DNA of 64,000 nucleotides from Aquimarina rhabdastrellae. Its GTDB lineage: Bacteria > Bacteroidota > Bacteroidia > Flavobacteriales > Flavobacteriaceae. Under the pieces are notes generated by a model. It was not told the origin of the DNA and ran no database searches. It saw only the letters and a list, made by a program, of their open reading frames with translations. This document shows, in pieces, positions 25,884 through 34,886 of the stretch. Location: assembly GCA_947387485.1 (NCBI GenBank), contig CANDNT010000001.1, positions 372,001 to 436,000 on the forward strand. Reading direction: 5' to 3'. The translations under genes were made by a program, and so were the position numbers. Every line of letters begins with the position of its first letter. The first letter of the stretch is position 1.

Positions 25884-27188
25884 ATGATGAGATATGCATT
25901 TTTAATGTTTTCTATATTATCCTTAATTGCTTGTAATCAAGACCAGGATATAACCTTAGAGATCGGAGAAGACTTTATTAGTAGTGAAACACAAGTCTTT
26001 CATATCGATACTATTTCTACAACTGTTTCAACTTTTAAGTTTGACTCTTTAGATGTTGCATCTGCTAATCGTTTACTAATAGGTAATTATGATGACCCCG
26101 TTTTTGGAAAAACAAAAAGTAAAAGCTTTATGCAGCTTGTTAACTTTTCTAGGTTGGATCTTATAAATAATGATGCTGTTTTTGATTCTATTGTTTTAAT
26201 ACTCAATTATGATCATTATTTTTATAATGATACAATTCCGTCACAACGATTTAATGTATATCAAGTAAATCAAACGATTAAACCTGATGAAATTAGTTAT
26301 TATAATACTACCGATTTCGAAGTCTTTCCTACTCCTATAGGTAGTCATGATTTTCGTCCGCAACCACGAGATAATGATTCAATACGTATTAAACTCAATG
26401 ACAATTTTGGTAGTGAGCTATTAACAAAAATTGTAGATAACGATATTACAACTACCGAAGAATTTCTTGATGACTATGAAGGTTTTATGGTTGAAGGTAC
26501 AGACGAAAATACTTGTATTTTAGGATTTAACACTTCAAGTTTACTTAGACTATACTACACTATTCCTAATGAAGCTGATGATGATGAGTTTACTATTGAT
26601 TTTACTATTAATACTGATAACACGTTTAATCAAACTACAAATGATCCAGAGAATACATATTTTGAATCCTTAACCGATGAAGAAATAAGTATTCCCAGTA
26701 GTCTCACTGATAATGCAGCTTATGCACAAGCCGGTAACGGTATTGCACTCAAAGTGGATATACCATATATAGAACGTATTGCTGATATCAATGGAGAAGG
26801 CTTAATTATTGATGCTGACCTCAAAATTACACTTAGAAAAAATAGTGATAGTGAGTTATTACACACTCGTGATTCACTACAGGTTTTTGTCATGAACCAA
26901 AACGGTGAAATTTTAAATCCCTTGTTTGATAGCTCAGGAACTGCTTTTGGAATATTAGAAGATAATAGCGAAACCAGTCCTGAATTTGGAGAAAAAATAT
27001 ATTCTATTTCTGTCAAAGAATTTTTGACTCAAAAACTAGAGGATATCACTTCTCAAGATTTGTTTTTGGCCATTTATCCTGCTCGATTTAATACTACTGT
27101 AGATCGTTACATCTTTAATGGAGAACTTGCTCCAGATGACGAAAAAATAAAACTAGAATTAACCTATTTGATTTATGACGATGAATAA
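25884..27188 (+). CDS. DUF4270 family lipoprotein
   Basis: 434 aa from the ATG at 25884 (an ATG at 25860 would place eight extra residues before the signal peptide). The lipobox is LSLIAC. The body has typical DUF4270 motifs: TRIDTISTTV-like opening (FHIDTISTTVSTFK), RLLIGNYDDPVFGKTKSKSF, a middle with DSIVLILNYD, and a C-terminal beta-rich part. This Bacteroidota family has an unknown role and is anchored to the cell envelope. The next gene, a barrel protein, overlaps its end by 8 nt, so the two are translationally coupled. Confidence 0.8.
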   Translation: MMRYAFLMFSILSLIACNQDQDITLEIGEDFISSETQVFHIDTISTTVSTFKFDSLDVASANRLLIGNYDDPVFGKTKSKSFMQLVNFSRLDLINNDAVFDSIVLILNYDHYFYNDTIPSQRFNVYQVNQTIKPDEISYYNTTDFEVFPTPIGSHDFRPQPRDNDSIRIKLNDNFGSELLTKIVDNDITTTEEFLDDYEGFMVEGTDENTCILGFNTSSLLRLYYTIPNEADDDEFTIDFTINTDNTFNQTTNDPENTYFESLTDEEISIPSSLTDNAAYAQAGNGIALKVDIPYIERIADINGEGLIIDADLKITLRKNSDSELLHTRDSLQVFVMNQNGEILNPLFDSSGTAFGILEDNSETSPEFGEKIYSISVKEFLTQKLEDITSQDLFLAIYPARFNTTVDRYIFNGELAPDDEKIKLELTYLIYDDE

Positions 27189-28413
27189 GTATATTTTTTC
27201 ATTATCCCTATTATTGGTATTTGCCGTTCATACTTATGCACAGAACTTAAACTCTTTATCTAGTTCTCCTTATTCTTTATATGGATTAGGATTAACTAAT
27301 GAGTTAAATACAGGAAAAACTAATGCATTAGGTCATGCTGGTATTGCAATTCCGTCTAATGATGGAATCAACAGTCTTAACCCAGCTTCATATAGTTCTA
27401 TTCCTAAATATTCTTTTTTCTTTGATGTAGGTGTAAAAATACAGAAAGAAACCCTAGTTGATAGTAATGGCGATGAACCTAGATTGAACGCCAATTTTTC
27501 TAATATTGCCATTGCGTTCCCTATCAACAAAAAATCAGGTCTAGGTGTATCCTTAATTCCGTATACCAATGTAGGATATACTATTTTGGATATTGAATCG
27601 AATATAGAGGGGTCAACAGATACCTTTACAACTAATGTATTTGGTTCTGGTGGGCTAAATGATTTTAAGGTTAGTTATGGTTATGCTTTATTTCCCAAGT
27701 TTAGACTAGGAATTAGTGGTTCAGTACTTTTTGGGGAAATTAAAGAAACTGAATCAAACATTATTGGTAGTGAACTTATCTCTCTTAATGAGAGTAATAC
27801 TTATTCTGGTATTAAACTAAATGCTGGTTTTCAATATGACATTACAAAAAAACTATCTTTTGGGAGTACGGTTACATTACCTACAACCTTAAGTGGTTCT
27901 CAAAATACTACCATTTTCCAAAGTGATGGCTCTACCCTAGAAATCGAAGATGATTTGGATGACTTTAAACTTCCTTTAGAACTAGGTTTCGGGTTGTATT
28001 ATAAGTTTAATGAGCAATACAGTTTTAATTTTGATTATAAATACAATTTCTGGGAAACTACAAATCAAAGTGATCGAGTAGGTACTTATGTTGATCAAGA
28101 GTTTTTTGGATTAGGATTAGAATATACTCCGCAAAAAGAAGGACTTAAATACTGGCAAAGAATACGTTACAGAGCAGGATTTAATTTTGATAATGGAAAT
28201 TTATCCATTCATGATCAGCGCATTAAAAATTATGCTTTTAATGTTGGTCTAGGTTTACCTTTTCAGCGAAAGCGTAATTCTATGCTTAATATCTCTTATT
28301 CTTATGGTCAACAAGGTTTGGTTTCTAATGGACTGATACAAGAAAACTACCACCTACTTTCTTTAAATTTAAGTCTAGAAGGCTTATGGTTTATAAAACC
28401 TAAGTTTAATTAG
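27181..28413 (+). CDS. FadL/OmpP1-like outer-membrane barrel protein
   Basis: 410 aa from the ATG at 27181, whose codon lies inside the DUF4270 stop region (ATGAATAA); an ATG at 27175 is also possible. The signal peptide ends HTYAQ. The N-terminus SLYGLGLTNELNTGKTNALG and GIAIPSNDGINSLNPASYS matches the pattern of OMPP1/FadL-type barrels in Bacteroidota, in which an NPA motif forms part of the hatch. Many aromatic beta-strands follow up to the C-terminal strand. Partner is the upstream DUF4270 lipoprotein. A strong terminator closes the operon. Confidence 0.72.
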   Translation: MNKYIFSLSLLLVFAVHTYAQNLNSLSSSPYSLYGLGLTNELNTGKTNALGHAGIAIPSNDGINSLNPASYSSIPKYSFFFDVGVKIQKETLVDSNGDEPRLNANFSNIAIAFPINKKSGLGVSLIPYTNVGYTILDIESNIEGSTDTFTTNVFGSGGLNDFKVSYGYALFPKFRLGISGSVLFGEIKETESNIIGSELISLNESNTYSGIKLNAGFQYDITKKLSFGSTVTLPTTLSGSQNTTIFQSDGSTLEIEDDLDDFKLPLELGFGLYYKFNEQYSFNFDYKYNFWETTNQSDRVGTYVDQEFFGLGLEYTPQKEGLKYWQRIRYRAGFNFDNGNLSIHDQRIKNYAFNVGLGLPFQRKRNSMLNISYSYGQQGLVSNGLIQENYHLLSLNLSLEGLWFIKPKFN

Positions 28414-28439
28414 ACCTATTTATCTATATTTTCTTCTAT

Positions 28440-28478
28440 TGCCGCATAATTATTGGGACATTATGCGGCATTTTTTTA
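28440..28478 (+). terminator. intrinsic terminator after the DUF4270/barrel operon
   Basis: TGCCGCATAAT and ATTATGCGGCA form an 11-bp perfect stem over a 9-nt loop, followed by seven T. Confidence 0.85.
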
Positions 28479-28508
28479 TTCTAAATATTAGGTTAAATCA
28501 TAGTTTAT

Positions 28509-28542
28509 TTTGATCCTAAGTCTAGTATTTTATGCATCTTTG
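28509..28542 (+). promoter_or_regulatory. promoter of the MFS transporter gene
   Basis: TTTG (28509-28512) and CATCTTTG (28535-28542), 22 nt apart; the -7 element departs from TAnnTTTG at its first base. It lies 30 nt before the ATG. Confidence 0.4.
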
Positions 28543-28572
28543 CAGCTTTAATTCTACAATTACTTTTCTCTT

Positions 28573-29844
28573 ATGAAAAATGATCCATATGCTGCGCTCC
28601 GTTATCGAGAATTCAATATATTTTTAGTAGTACGTTTTGCTATGGTTCTAGCTTGGACTATGCAATTTATTGTTATTGAATGGCAAGTATATAGTATTAC
28701 CAAAGATCCACTATCTCTGGGATTAATTGGTTTAATGGAAGTCATTCCTGCCGTATCCTTGGCTTTATTTGCTGGACATATTGTAGATCAAAAAGAAAAG
28801 CGAAATTTATTAATCAAATGCATCTTAGGTTTTTCTGTAATTAGTTTTGGTTTATTCATTCTTACATGGCCTGAAGCTGTTGCTGACCTACCTTCTAAAT
28901 TTATTCTATATAGCATTTATGCCTTAGTATTTATAGGTGGTATTGTTAGAGCTTTTACAGGTCCTACTATTTTTTCCTTACTGGCTCTTATCGTACCTAA
29001 AAAAACATATCCTAATGCTGCTACTTGGAGTAGTTCTACATGGCAAATGGCTGCTGTATTAGGCCCTGCATTAGGAGGTTTTTGTATTGGTTGGATTGGA
29101 GTGCATTGGTCTATGCTTTTTGTATTTGGTTGGGCTTTAATCGCTTTAATAGGAGTTTCTTTAATTGCCAAAAAGCCTATCTTAAATCCAAAGATTGGTG
29201 AACCTGTAATGAAAAGTTTAAAAGAAGGTTTACGCTTTGTTTTTAGTACCAAAGCAGTATTAGGAGCATTAACTCTTGATATGATTGCTGTTTTATTTGG
29301 TGGAGCTATTGCTTTACTTCCTGTTTTTGCGCAAGATATCTTAAAAGTGGGATCTCAAGGGTTTGGTATTCTTAGAGCAGCTCCTGCTGTGGGTGCTTTT
29401 ATCATTATGTTTACTACAGCCTATTTTCCTGTAAGTAAAAATGCTGGTATGAAACTTTTAGCTACTATTTTCGGGTTTGGATTGTGTATCATAGGGTTTG
29501 GATTATCTAGTATTTTTTGGGTTTCTGTATTAATGCTTTTCCTAAGTGGTGTTACCGATGGGATTTCTATGGTAATTCGTCAAACTATTTTACAACTCAA
29601 AACTCCTGATCATATGCGTGGTCGTGTTGCCTCAGTTAACTCTATGTTTGTAGGTTCTTCAAATGAGTTAGGTGCTTTTGAAAGTGGTATTACTGCAAAA
29701 TACATGGGTACAGTAACTGCTGTTGTTTTTGGAGGTAGTATGACTTTAATTACAGTTTTAATTACAGGTATTTTATCTCCTGCATTTAGAAAACTAGACT
29801 TAAGCAAAGATTTAAAAGAAGCTACTCAAGAAGATACTGAATAA
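28573..29844 (+). CDS. MFS transporter (enterobactin-exporter/DHA3-like)
   Basis: 423 aa with 11-12 hydrophobic helices. Features of the major facilitator superfamily: LSLGLIGLMEVIPAVSLALF with the following GHIVDQKEKRN loop (the A motif), and LKTPDHMRGRVASVNSMFVG in the second half, typical of the DHA3/MFS_3 group that includes enterobactin and macrolide exporters. No substrate can be inferred. It converges with ppk1 (9 nt between stops) without an evident shared terminator. Confidence 0.85.
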   Translation: MKNDPYAALRYREFNIFLVVRFAMVLAWTMQFIVIEWQVYSITKDPLSLGLIGLMEVIPAVSLALFAGHIVDQKEKRNLLIKCILGFSVISFGLFILTWPEAVADLPSKFILYSIYALVFIGGIVRAFTGPTIFSLLALIVPKKTYPNAATWSSSTWQMAAVLGPALGGFCIGWIGVHWSMLFVFGWALIALIGVSLIAKKPILNPKIGEPVMKSLKEGLRFVFSTKAVLGALTLDMIAVLFGGAIALLPVFAQDILKVGSQGFGILRAAPAVGAFIIMFTTAYFPVSKNAGMKLLATIFGFGLCIIGFGLSSIFWVSVLMLFLSGVTDGISMVIRQTILQLKTPDHMRGRVASVNSMFVGSSNELGAFESGITAKYMGTVTAVVFGGSMTLITVLITGILSPAFRKLDLSKDLKEATQEDTE

Positions 29845-29853
29845 TTATAGTAA

Positions 29854-31896
29854 TCAATTATTTTCATCTAGATAATCATATATAGCATATTGTGATCTAA
29901 TTTTACCTTCTTCATTAAGTACATATTCATTACTAGCTGAGGCATCTATATATCGTGCTTTAACATTGTCATTAAACTGAATTTGAAGAATAGCTTTGAG
30001 TTCACTAAATATCTCTTTATCCACAATTGGTGTAAGTACTTCTATTCGTTTATCTAGATTACGTGTCATCCAATCTGCGCTTCCTATATACATTTTCTCA
30101 TTTCCATTATTGTGGAATATATAGATTCTACCGTGCTCTAAATATCGGTCTACTACGCTTGTTACTACAATATTTTCACTTAATCCTTTTACCTGTGTCA
30201 CCAAACAACAAAACCCTCTTACTAATAGTCGTATCTCTACCCCTTTTTGACTAGCTTCATAGAGTAATTGAATCATCTTTTTATCTTCGAGACTATTCAT
30301 TTTTGCCATGATTTTTGCTGGCAATCCTTGTTCTGCATTTTTAATCTCTTTCCTGATCAAGTTTTCAAACACACTACGTGTTGAAAAAGGCGAAACCAGA
30401 AGGTGTTTTAATTTAGGTATGATCAGTTTTCGTTCTATTACTTTAAAGACTTGTGATAGATCCTTTGTAATCTCCTTATGAGCTGTAAACAGCCCATGAT
30501 CACAATATAATTTTGCTGTTTTTGCATTAAAATTCCCTGTTCCTATATAGGCATACCTCTTGATTTCGTTTGCTACTTTTCTGTTAATCAAAAGTATCTT
30601 TGAATGTACTTTGATATGACGAATACTGTATAAAACCTTAGCTCCTTTTTCTTCAAATATTTTACCCCATTTTAAATTATTGGCTTCATCAAAACGCGCC
30701 TGAGCTTCAATAAAAATAGTCACTTTCTTTCCTTGTTCAATAGCTTTAAGAAGTGCATTGGTTAATTTTGATTCTTTGGCAGTACGATATAATGATATTT
30801 TAATTCTGGTTACTTGAGGATCTACAGCAGCTTCTTCTACAAAACGTTCTACACTATCAAAAGATTGATATGGGAAATGTACGATCTGATCTTTTTCTTC
30901 TATACAATCAAATATATTTTTTGCTTCACTAAGTACATGATGCTTTAATTGTATTTTTGTCTCATTAACAAGATGCTTTTTCTTTTCTGGAATCGGAAAA
31001 GAAAAAAAATCACTAAAATTATGTCTTTTCCCTCCAGGAAACATATCAACTTTTCCTAAACCTAAACACTTTCTTAATTCTCTCTGTAAAGCTTTAGGCA
31101 TATGTTGATCGAATAGTAAACGTGTAGGTTGTCCTTTCATTCGTTGCGAAAGTGATTCATAAATCAAGTCTACCCAATTCCCCTCATATTCATCGTCTAA
31201 GTACAATTCTGCATCTCTAGATAATTTTATTTGATAACATCCTTGTATTATTTTATCCTTAAAAAGTGCCGAAACATTACGATTAATAATATCTTCTATA
31301 AAAACAATTACAGTCTCGTTTTTTATATTAAACTCTATAAATCTCCCCTGTTCACTAACGGGTATTGTTATCACAACAAATTCATCTGAATTTTCAAATG
31401 TTATTACAGTATAAATCTGATTGCCTTGAAAAAAACTTGTAGTAAGTTCGTCTCTTGTTTTAGCTATTATGCTTGTATTTAGATACGTATCATAATGCGC
31501 CTTCATTTCTTTTAATACCTCATCTGTAAACTCATTGTCTTCTATAAGTTTTACTCCCTCACTCGCTAATGCTTTAATAATATCACTATAAACCTCACCA
31601 AACTCTTGTTGTTGTTTATTAACGATTTCTAAAATCTGTTTTAGAATTTTATTAGGTTTTAAGGCTAGCTTTTTATGTAATTCTTTTTCTACTTTTTTTA
31701 CCTGCCTTAATTGAGATACTCTCACTTTAAAAAACTCATCCAAGTTTGAAGAAAAAATTGCTAAGAACTTTAAGCGCTCAAGCAATGGATTATTAGAATC
31801 TTTTGCTTCTTGAAGAACTCTTGCGTTAAAACTTAACCAATCGATATCTCTATGAACAAATGGATTTTTATTCGGGGTTTGAAGTAGTGTATTCAT
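29854..31896 (-). CDS. ppk1: polyphosphate kinase 1
   Basis: 680 aa, matching the family. The N-terminal domain begins FVHRDIDWLSFNARVLQEA, then SNLDEFFKVRVSQLRQ; the catalytic domains show FPYQSFDSVERFVEEAA, VTRIKISLYRTAKESK, the phospho-accepting His in IKVHSKILLINR, and GTGNFNAKTAKLYCDHGLF. The enzyme reversibly polymerises the gamma-phosphate of ATP into polyphosphate at the membrane face. It appears monocistronic. Confidence 0.96.
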   Translation of the reverse strand: MNTLLQTPNKNPFVHRDIDWLSFNARVLQEAKDSNNPLLERLKFLAIFSSNLDEFFKVRVSQLRQVKKVEKELHKKLALKPNKILKQILEIVNKQQQEFGEVYSDIIKALASEGVKLIEDNEFTDEVLKEMKAHYDTYLNTSIIAKTRDELTTSFFQGNQIYTVITFENSDEFVVITIPVSEQGRFIEFNIKNETVIVFIEDIINRNVSALFKDKIIQGCYQIKLSRDAELYLDDEYEGNWVDLIYESLSQRMKGQPTRLLFDQHMPKALQRELRKCLGLGKVDMFPGGKRHNFSDFFSFPIPEKKKHLVNETKIQLKHHVLSEAKNIFDCIEEKDQIVHFPYQSFDSVERFVEEAAVDPQVTRIKISLYRTAKESKLTNALLKAIEQGKKVTIFIEAQARFDEANNLKWGKIFEEKGAKVLYSIRHIKVHSKILLINRKVANEIKRYAYIGTGNFNAKTAKLYCDHGLFTAHKEITKDLSQVFKVIERKLIIPKLKHLLVSPFSTRSVFENLIRKEIKNAEQGLPAKIMAKMNSLEDKKMIQLLYEASQKGVEIRLLVRGFCCLVTQVKGLSENIVVTSVVDRYLEHGRIYIFHNNGNEKMYIGSADWMTRNLDKRIEVLTPIVDKEIFSELKAILQIQFNDNVKARYIDASASNEYVLNEEGKIRSQYAIYDYLDENN

Positions 31897-31965
31897 AATT
31901 TTCTAAACTAACACAAAAACTAAAGGTTTTGATTAATTATTCGTTAATTCTTTCTTTTCAAAGGC

Positions 31966-32832
31966 TTAATTATGATTTGCTATCCAATCTGTTGCCAATT
32001 TCCATAATTTGTCATTTTTACGGCTAAAGAATTTCATATGACCTATCTCTTTCACTTGTTCCTCTTTAGGATCAAGTGTTAGCATCTTTCCTTTAGCCTT
32101 GGTAAATACAGCCAACATATCTTCTACATTTTTATTAACTGCTATATCATCATCTGTAGCATTAACGCATAACATAGGCTTATCAAAAACATCATATTGA
32201 TGTTTGGTCACTGTTTTATTAAAGGCTGTTTTCACATAGCCTTGTCCATTACACCATAAGCTCCATTGTTTTGCTACATTTTTAGGCAAAGGTTCTCCCA
32301 TTCCTACCCATTGATTATTTGCATAACCAAACAAAGCATTACTAAAAGGGATAAAAACATCCATAAAAAAATACGCTTGAAGCTTAAATGGCATATTCAT
32401 ATTAGCTAATCTTCCCGAAGAAAACGCTACATTAAAAGCAGAACTCAACTCATTAGCATTATGCATTAAACCTATCAATTGTCCTCCAGCACTATGACCT
32501 ATTAGATGATATTTTTGATTAGGAAATCTTAGTTTTAATTCCTCTAAAACTGCAGGCATATCCTGCTCTCCCCATTCTTGAAGAGAAGCCTTACATTTTT
32601 TTAGTGCTTTATATAGTGATTCTCCTATACCTCTATTATCATAAGTAATAACGCCATACCCTAAGGTTGCTAAATGTTGTACAAATGGAATATAAAAGTT
32701 ACGTTTAATACCTGTAGCAGGAGCCAACATTATCGCTCCTATTATTTCTTTTTCTGGTGTAAATATACTTGCGGCTAATTGATATCCATCTGCGCATTTT
32801 ATCTGAAGCTGTTCTTCTTTTATTCCTTTCAT
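31966..32832 (-). CDS. alpha/beta hydrolase (serine aminopeptidase-type fold)
   Basis: 288 aa, no signal. The nucleophile elbow is GHSAGGQ (about 116-122), the oxyanion region is ITYDNRGIGES, and the acid and His are probably in NATDDDIAVN and EIGHMKFFSR. The N-terminal IMLAPATGIKRNFYIPFVQ is typical of predicted esterase/lipase-type proteins of the hydrolase_4 group. Substrate unknown. It stands alone between ppk1 and the divergent DUF937 gene. Confidence 0.82.
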   Translation of the reverse strand: MKGIKEEQLQIKCADGYQLAASIFTPEKEIIGAIMLAPATGIKRNFYIPFVQHLATLGYGVITYDNRGIGESLYKALKKCKASLQEWGEQDMPAVLEELKLRFPNQKYHLIGHSAGGQLIGLMHNANELSSAFNVAFSSGRLANMNMPFKLQAYFFMDVFIPFSNALFGYANNQWVGMGEPLPKNVAKQWSLWCNGQGYVKTAFNKTVTKHQYDVFDKPMLCVNATDDDIAVNKNVEDMLAVFTKAKGKMLTLDPKEEQVKEIGHMKFFSRKNDKLWKLATDWIANHN

Positions 32833-33039
32833 TAAACTATAATTCTACTATCATTTTTCACTACTAAATTACATTTATTTATCATATAGTTTTACTTTGT
32901 TTTTACAGCAAATCATGCATTTTATCGATAATTATTACTTTTTATCTTTTTTTGATTAAAACATTGATAATAAATACAACTCATTTTAGTAATAAAAAAC
33001 TTAAATTTAGACTATAAATAAACCTTAAAAAACAAAAAC

Positions 33040-33681
33040 ATGTCAGGAATATTAGAACTTTTAAATAGTGATTTAGGAAAACAAGTAATCAGTGGAATCA
33101 GTAATCAAACTGGACAATCTACTGAAAAAACCGGTAATTTATTAAATATGGCATTACCTGTATTAATGGGTGCTATGCAACGTAATGCTTCTACTCCAGA
33201 AGGAGCAAATGGTTTATTAGGTGCTTTATCTGGTGGGAAACACAACGGTGGTATTCTTGACAACTTAGGAGGTTTATTTGAAGGTGGTGTAGAAGAAAGT
33301 GTAACTAATGATGGTGCTGGTATTTTAGGTCATATATTAGGAAATAAACAATCATCTGTAGAAAATGCATTAAGCCAAAAGTCTGGAATTGATGCGGCTT
33401 CTGTAGGTCAAATTTTAAAAGTTGCTGCTCCTATTGTCATGGGATTATTAGGAAAACAAGCACAACAAAACAATGTAAGTGATTCTTCTGGCTTATCTAA
33501 TATGTTAGGCGGAATGCTAGGTGGTGGAACTGGTTCAAAAAATCAGTCTTTGATTGAATCATTCTTAGATGCAGATGGTGACGGAAGCATTCTTGATGAT
33601 GTTGCTGGAATGGTACTTAATAGCGGAAACAAAAAAAGCGGAGGCCTAGGTGGTTTATTAGGTGGGCTTTTTAAGAATTAA
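33040..33681 (+). CDS. DUF937 domain-containing protein with dockerin-like Ca2+ loop
   Basis: 213 aa, Gly/Asn-rich, no signal peptide. DUF937 features are the N-terminal LLNSDLGKQVISGISNQTG, LLNMALPVLMGAMQRNAS, and the repeated middle QILKVAAPIVMGLLGKQA. Near the C-terminus is DADGDGSILDDVAGM, an EF-hand/dockerin-type loop with Asp177, Asp179 and Asp181 in the Ca2+-ligand positions. The rest is flexible GGLLGG repeats. Function of the family is unknown. A perfect terminator follows. Confidence 0.8.
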   Translation: MSGILELLNSDLGKQVISGISNQTGQSTEKTGNLLNMALPVLMGAMQRNASTPEGANGLLGALSGGKHNGGILDNLGGLFEGGVEESVTNDGAGILGHILGNKQSSVENALSQKSGIDAASVGQILKVAAPIVMGLLGKQAQQNNVSDSSGLSNMLGGMLGGGTGSKNQSLIESFLDADGDGSILDDVAGMVLNSGNKKSGGLGGLLGGLFKN

Positions 33682-33715
33682 TATCTCTTTATAATTTCAC
33701 ATTATTTTATTATTT

Positions 33716-33743
33716 AAGCTAAGGATATTTCCTTAGCTTTTTG
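33716..33743 (+). terminator. intrinsic terminator after the DUF937 gene
   Basis: AAGCTAAGGA and TCCTTAGCTT form a perfect 10-bp stem over a TATT loop, followed by T residues. Confidence 0.82.
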
Positions 33744-33770
33744 TATTTTAAGGACTTATTTCACAGGCAC

Positions 33771-34181
33771 ATGAAACATCTTTTATACATAGTACTCTTA
33801 GGGCTTTCTATTTACAGTTGTTCTTCTACAAAAACACTCACCTCTACTACAGAAAATCAGCAAGCCACAACAACAGATACATTACGTATTGCTAATGATA
33901 GTCTAGAATACGAAGTCATCATTATTGAACCTGGTTTTCAAGCTTGGTTAGCAACACAACCCCCACGTGGATATTATGGATTGTCTTACTTAGAAATAAG
34001 AAATCGCATTTATACTACAAACTACAATCAACGTGTATTACAACCACAACGTTATGATCCTAATTTATATATACAGCAAATTAACTATAACTCTAATATA
34101 AGCTATGGGTATGAGGTTAATTATCTTTTGTATAATTACTTTATATATTTTGAACAACGTTACCGTCAAAGGCTTAGATAA
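33771..34181 (+). CDS. DUF6146-like lipoprotein
   Basis: 136 aa from the ATG at 33771; the upstream TTG at 33741 would overlap the preceding terminator's T-tract. The lipobox is LSIYSC. The mature part has a Thr-rich linker, then SLEYEVIIIEPGFQAWLATQPPRGYYGLSYLE, which resembles DUF6146, and ends in a Tyr/Arg/Gln-rich segment. Function unknown; it is probably an outer-membrane-anchored small protein. Confidence 0.72.
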   Translation: MKHLLYIVLLGLSIYSCSSTKTLTSTTENQQATTTDTLRIANDSLEYEVIIIEPGFQAWLATQPPRGYYGLSYLEIRNRIYTTNYNQRVLQPQRYDPNLYIQQINYNSNISYGYEVNYLLYNYFIYFEQRYRQRLR

Positions 34182-34372
34182 GTTTCTTATTGTTCACTTA
34201 TATTAATTAAATACATTATTCATTTAATAATCATTGTCTCTTTAATTTTTTCAAGCTTAAAGGTACTTTTTCAATCAAAAAATACATTTTAATTAGAATC
34301 ATCCTAAATAACATGACAAATAACATGTAAAAATCCTAGCTGTTTTGTATTTTTATAGTAAAATTAAACACT

Positions 34373-34885
34373 ATGAAAAAGTTTAAAGAGCAATGGCAAA
34401 TTACTTCTAATTGGCAACTCATTTTTCCTATACTGGGGATACTCTCATTACTCTTGTCAGGTTATTTATTAAGCGCTCCGATTTTAAAACTTTTTCATTT
34501 TGAAAATACTACTCCTTTAATCATTCTTGTTTCTTTAATACTAGCATATGCCTTTTTATTAATTACATTGTGGCTCTTTAAAAAACTTGAGAATAAATGG
34601 CAAGTAACTTACAGATGGGAACTCATTGCGATCTTTATTGTTTTTGCTATTACTGGATCTACTGCTGCTAGACTTTCTGATCCAATTATGAATTTTGTAC
34701 ATATGGAAAAAGCCACTACAAATGGCTTTCTCTATTGGTTTTTAAGAATTGTAATCGTACTTCCTGTATATCAGATTGTATTATTAATAGTTGGATGGTT
34801 ATTTGGTCAATTCAATTTTTTCTGGGCTTTTGAGAAACGTATGTTAAGTAGAATGGGATTTGCTCGTTTTTTTAAAGATTCTTAA
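34373..34885 (+). CDS. four-helix membrane protein with internal duplication (DUF6787-like)
   Basis: 170 aa. Two copies of one unit are visible: WQITSNWQLI...LSAPILKLFHFEN (residues 8-45) and WQVTYRWELI...LSDPIMNFVHMEK (76-113). Each unit pairs with a second hydrophobic helix, giving four transmembrane segments. The conserved Trp, Glu/Gln, Ser-x-Pro-Ile and His residues suggest a metal- or haem-like ligand site, but this is inference. Such proteins occur in Bacteroidota without assigned function. Confidence 0.7.
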   Translation: MKKFKEQWQITSNWQLIFPILGILSLLLSGYLLSAPILKLFHFENTTPLIILVSLILAYAFLLITLWLFKKLENKWQVTYRWELIAIFIVFAITGSTAARLSDPIMNFVHMEKATTNGFLYWFLRIVIVLPVYQIVLLIVGWLFGQFNFFWAFEKRMLSRMGFARFFKDS

Positions 34886-34886
34886 G

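Noticed and set aside
28917..29252. 111-codon minus-strand reading frame
   Set aside because: Antisense shadow of the MFS transporter gene with Lys/Pro-rich low-information translation.
28573..29844. siderophore or macrolide exporter
   Set aside because: Family resemblance only; no biosynthetic or regulatory genes next to it.
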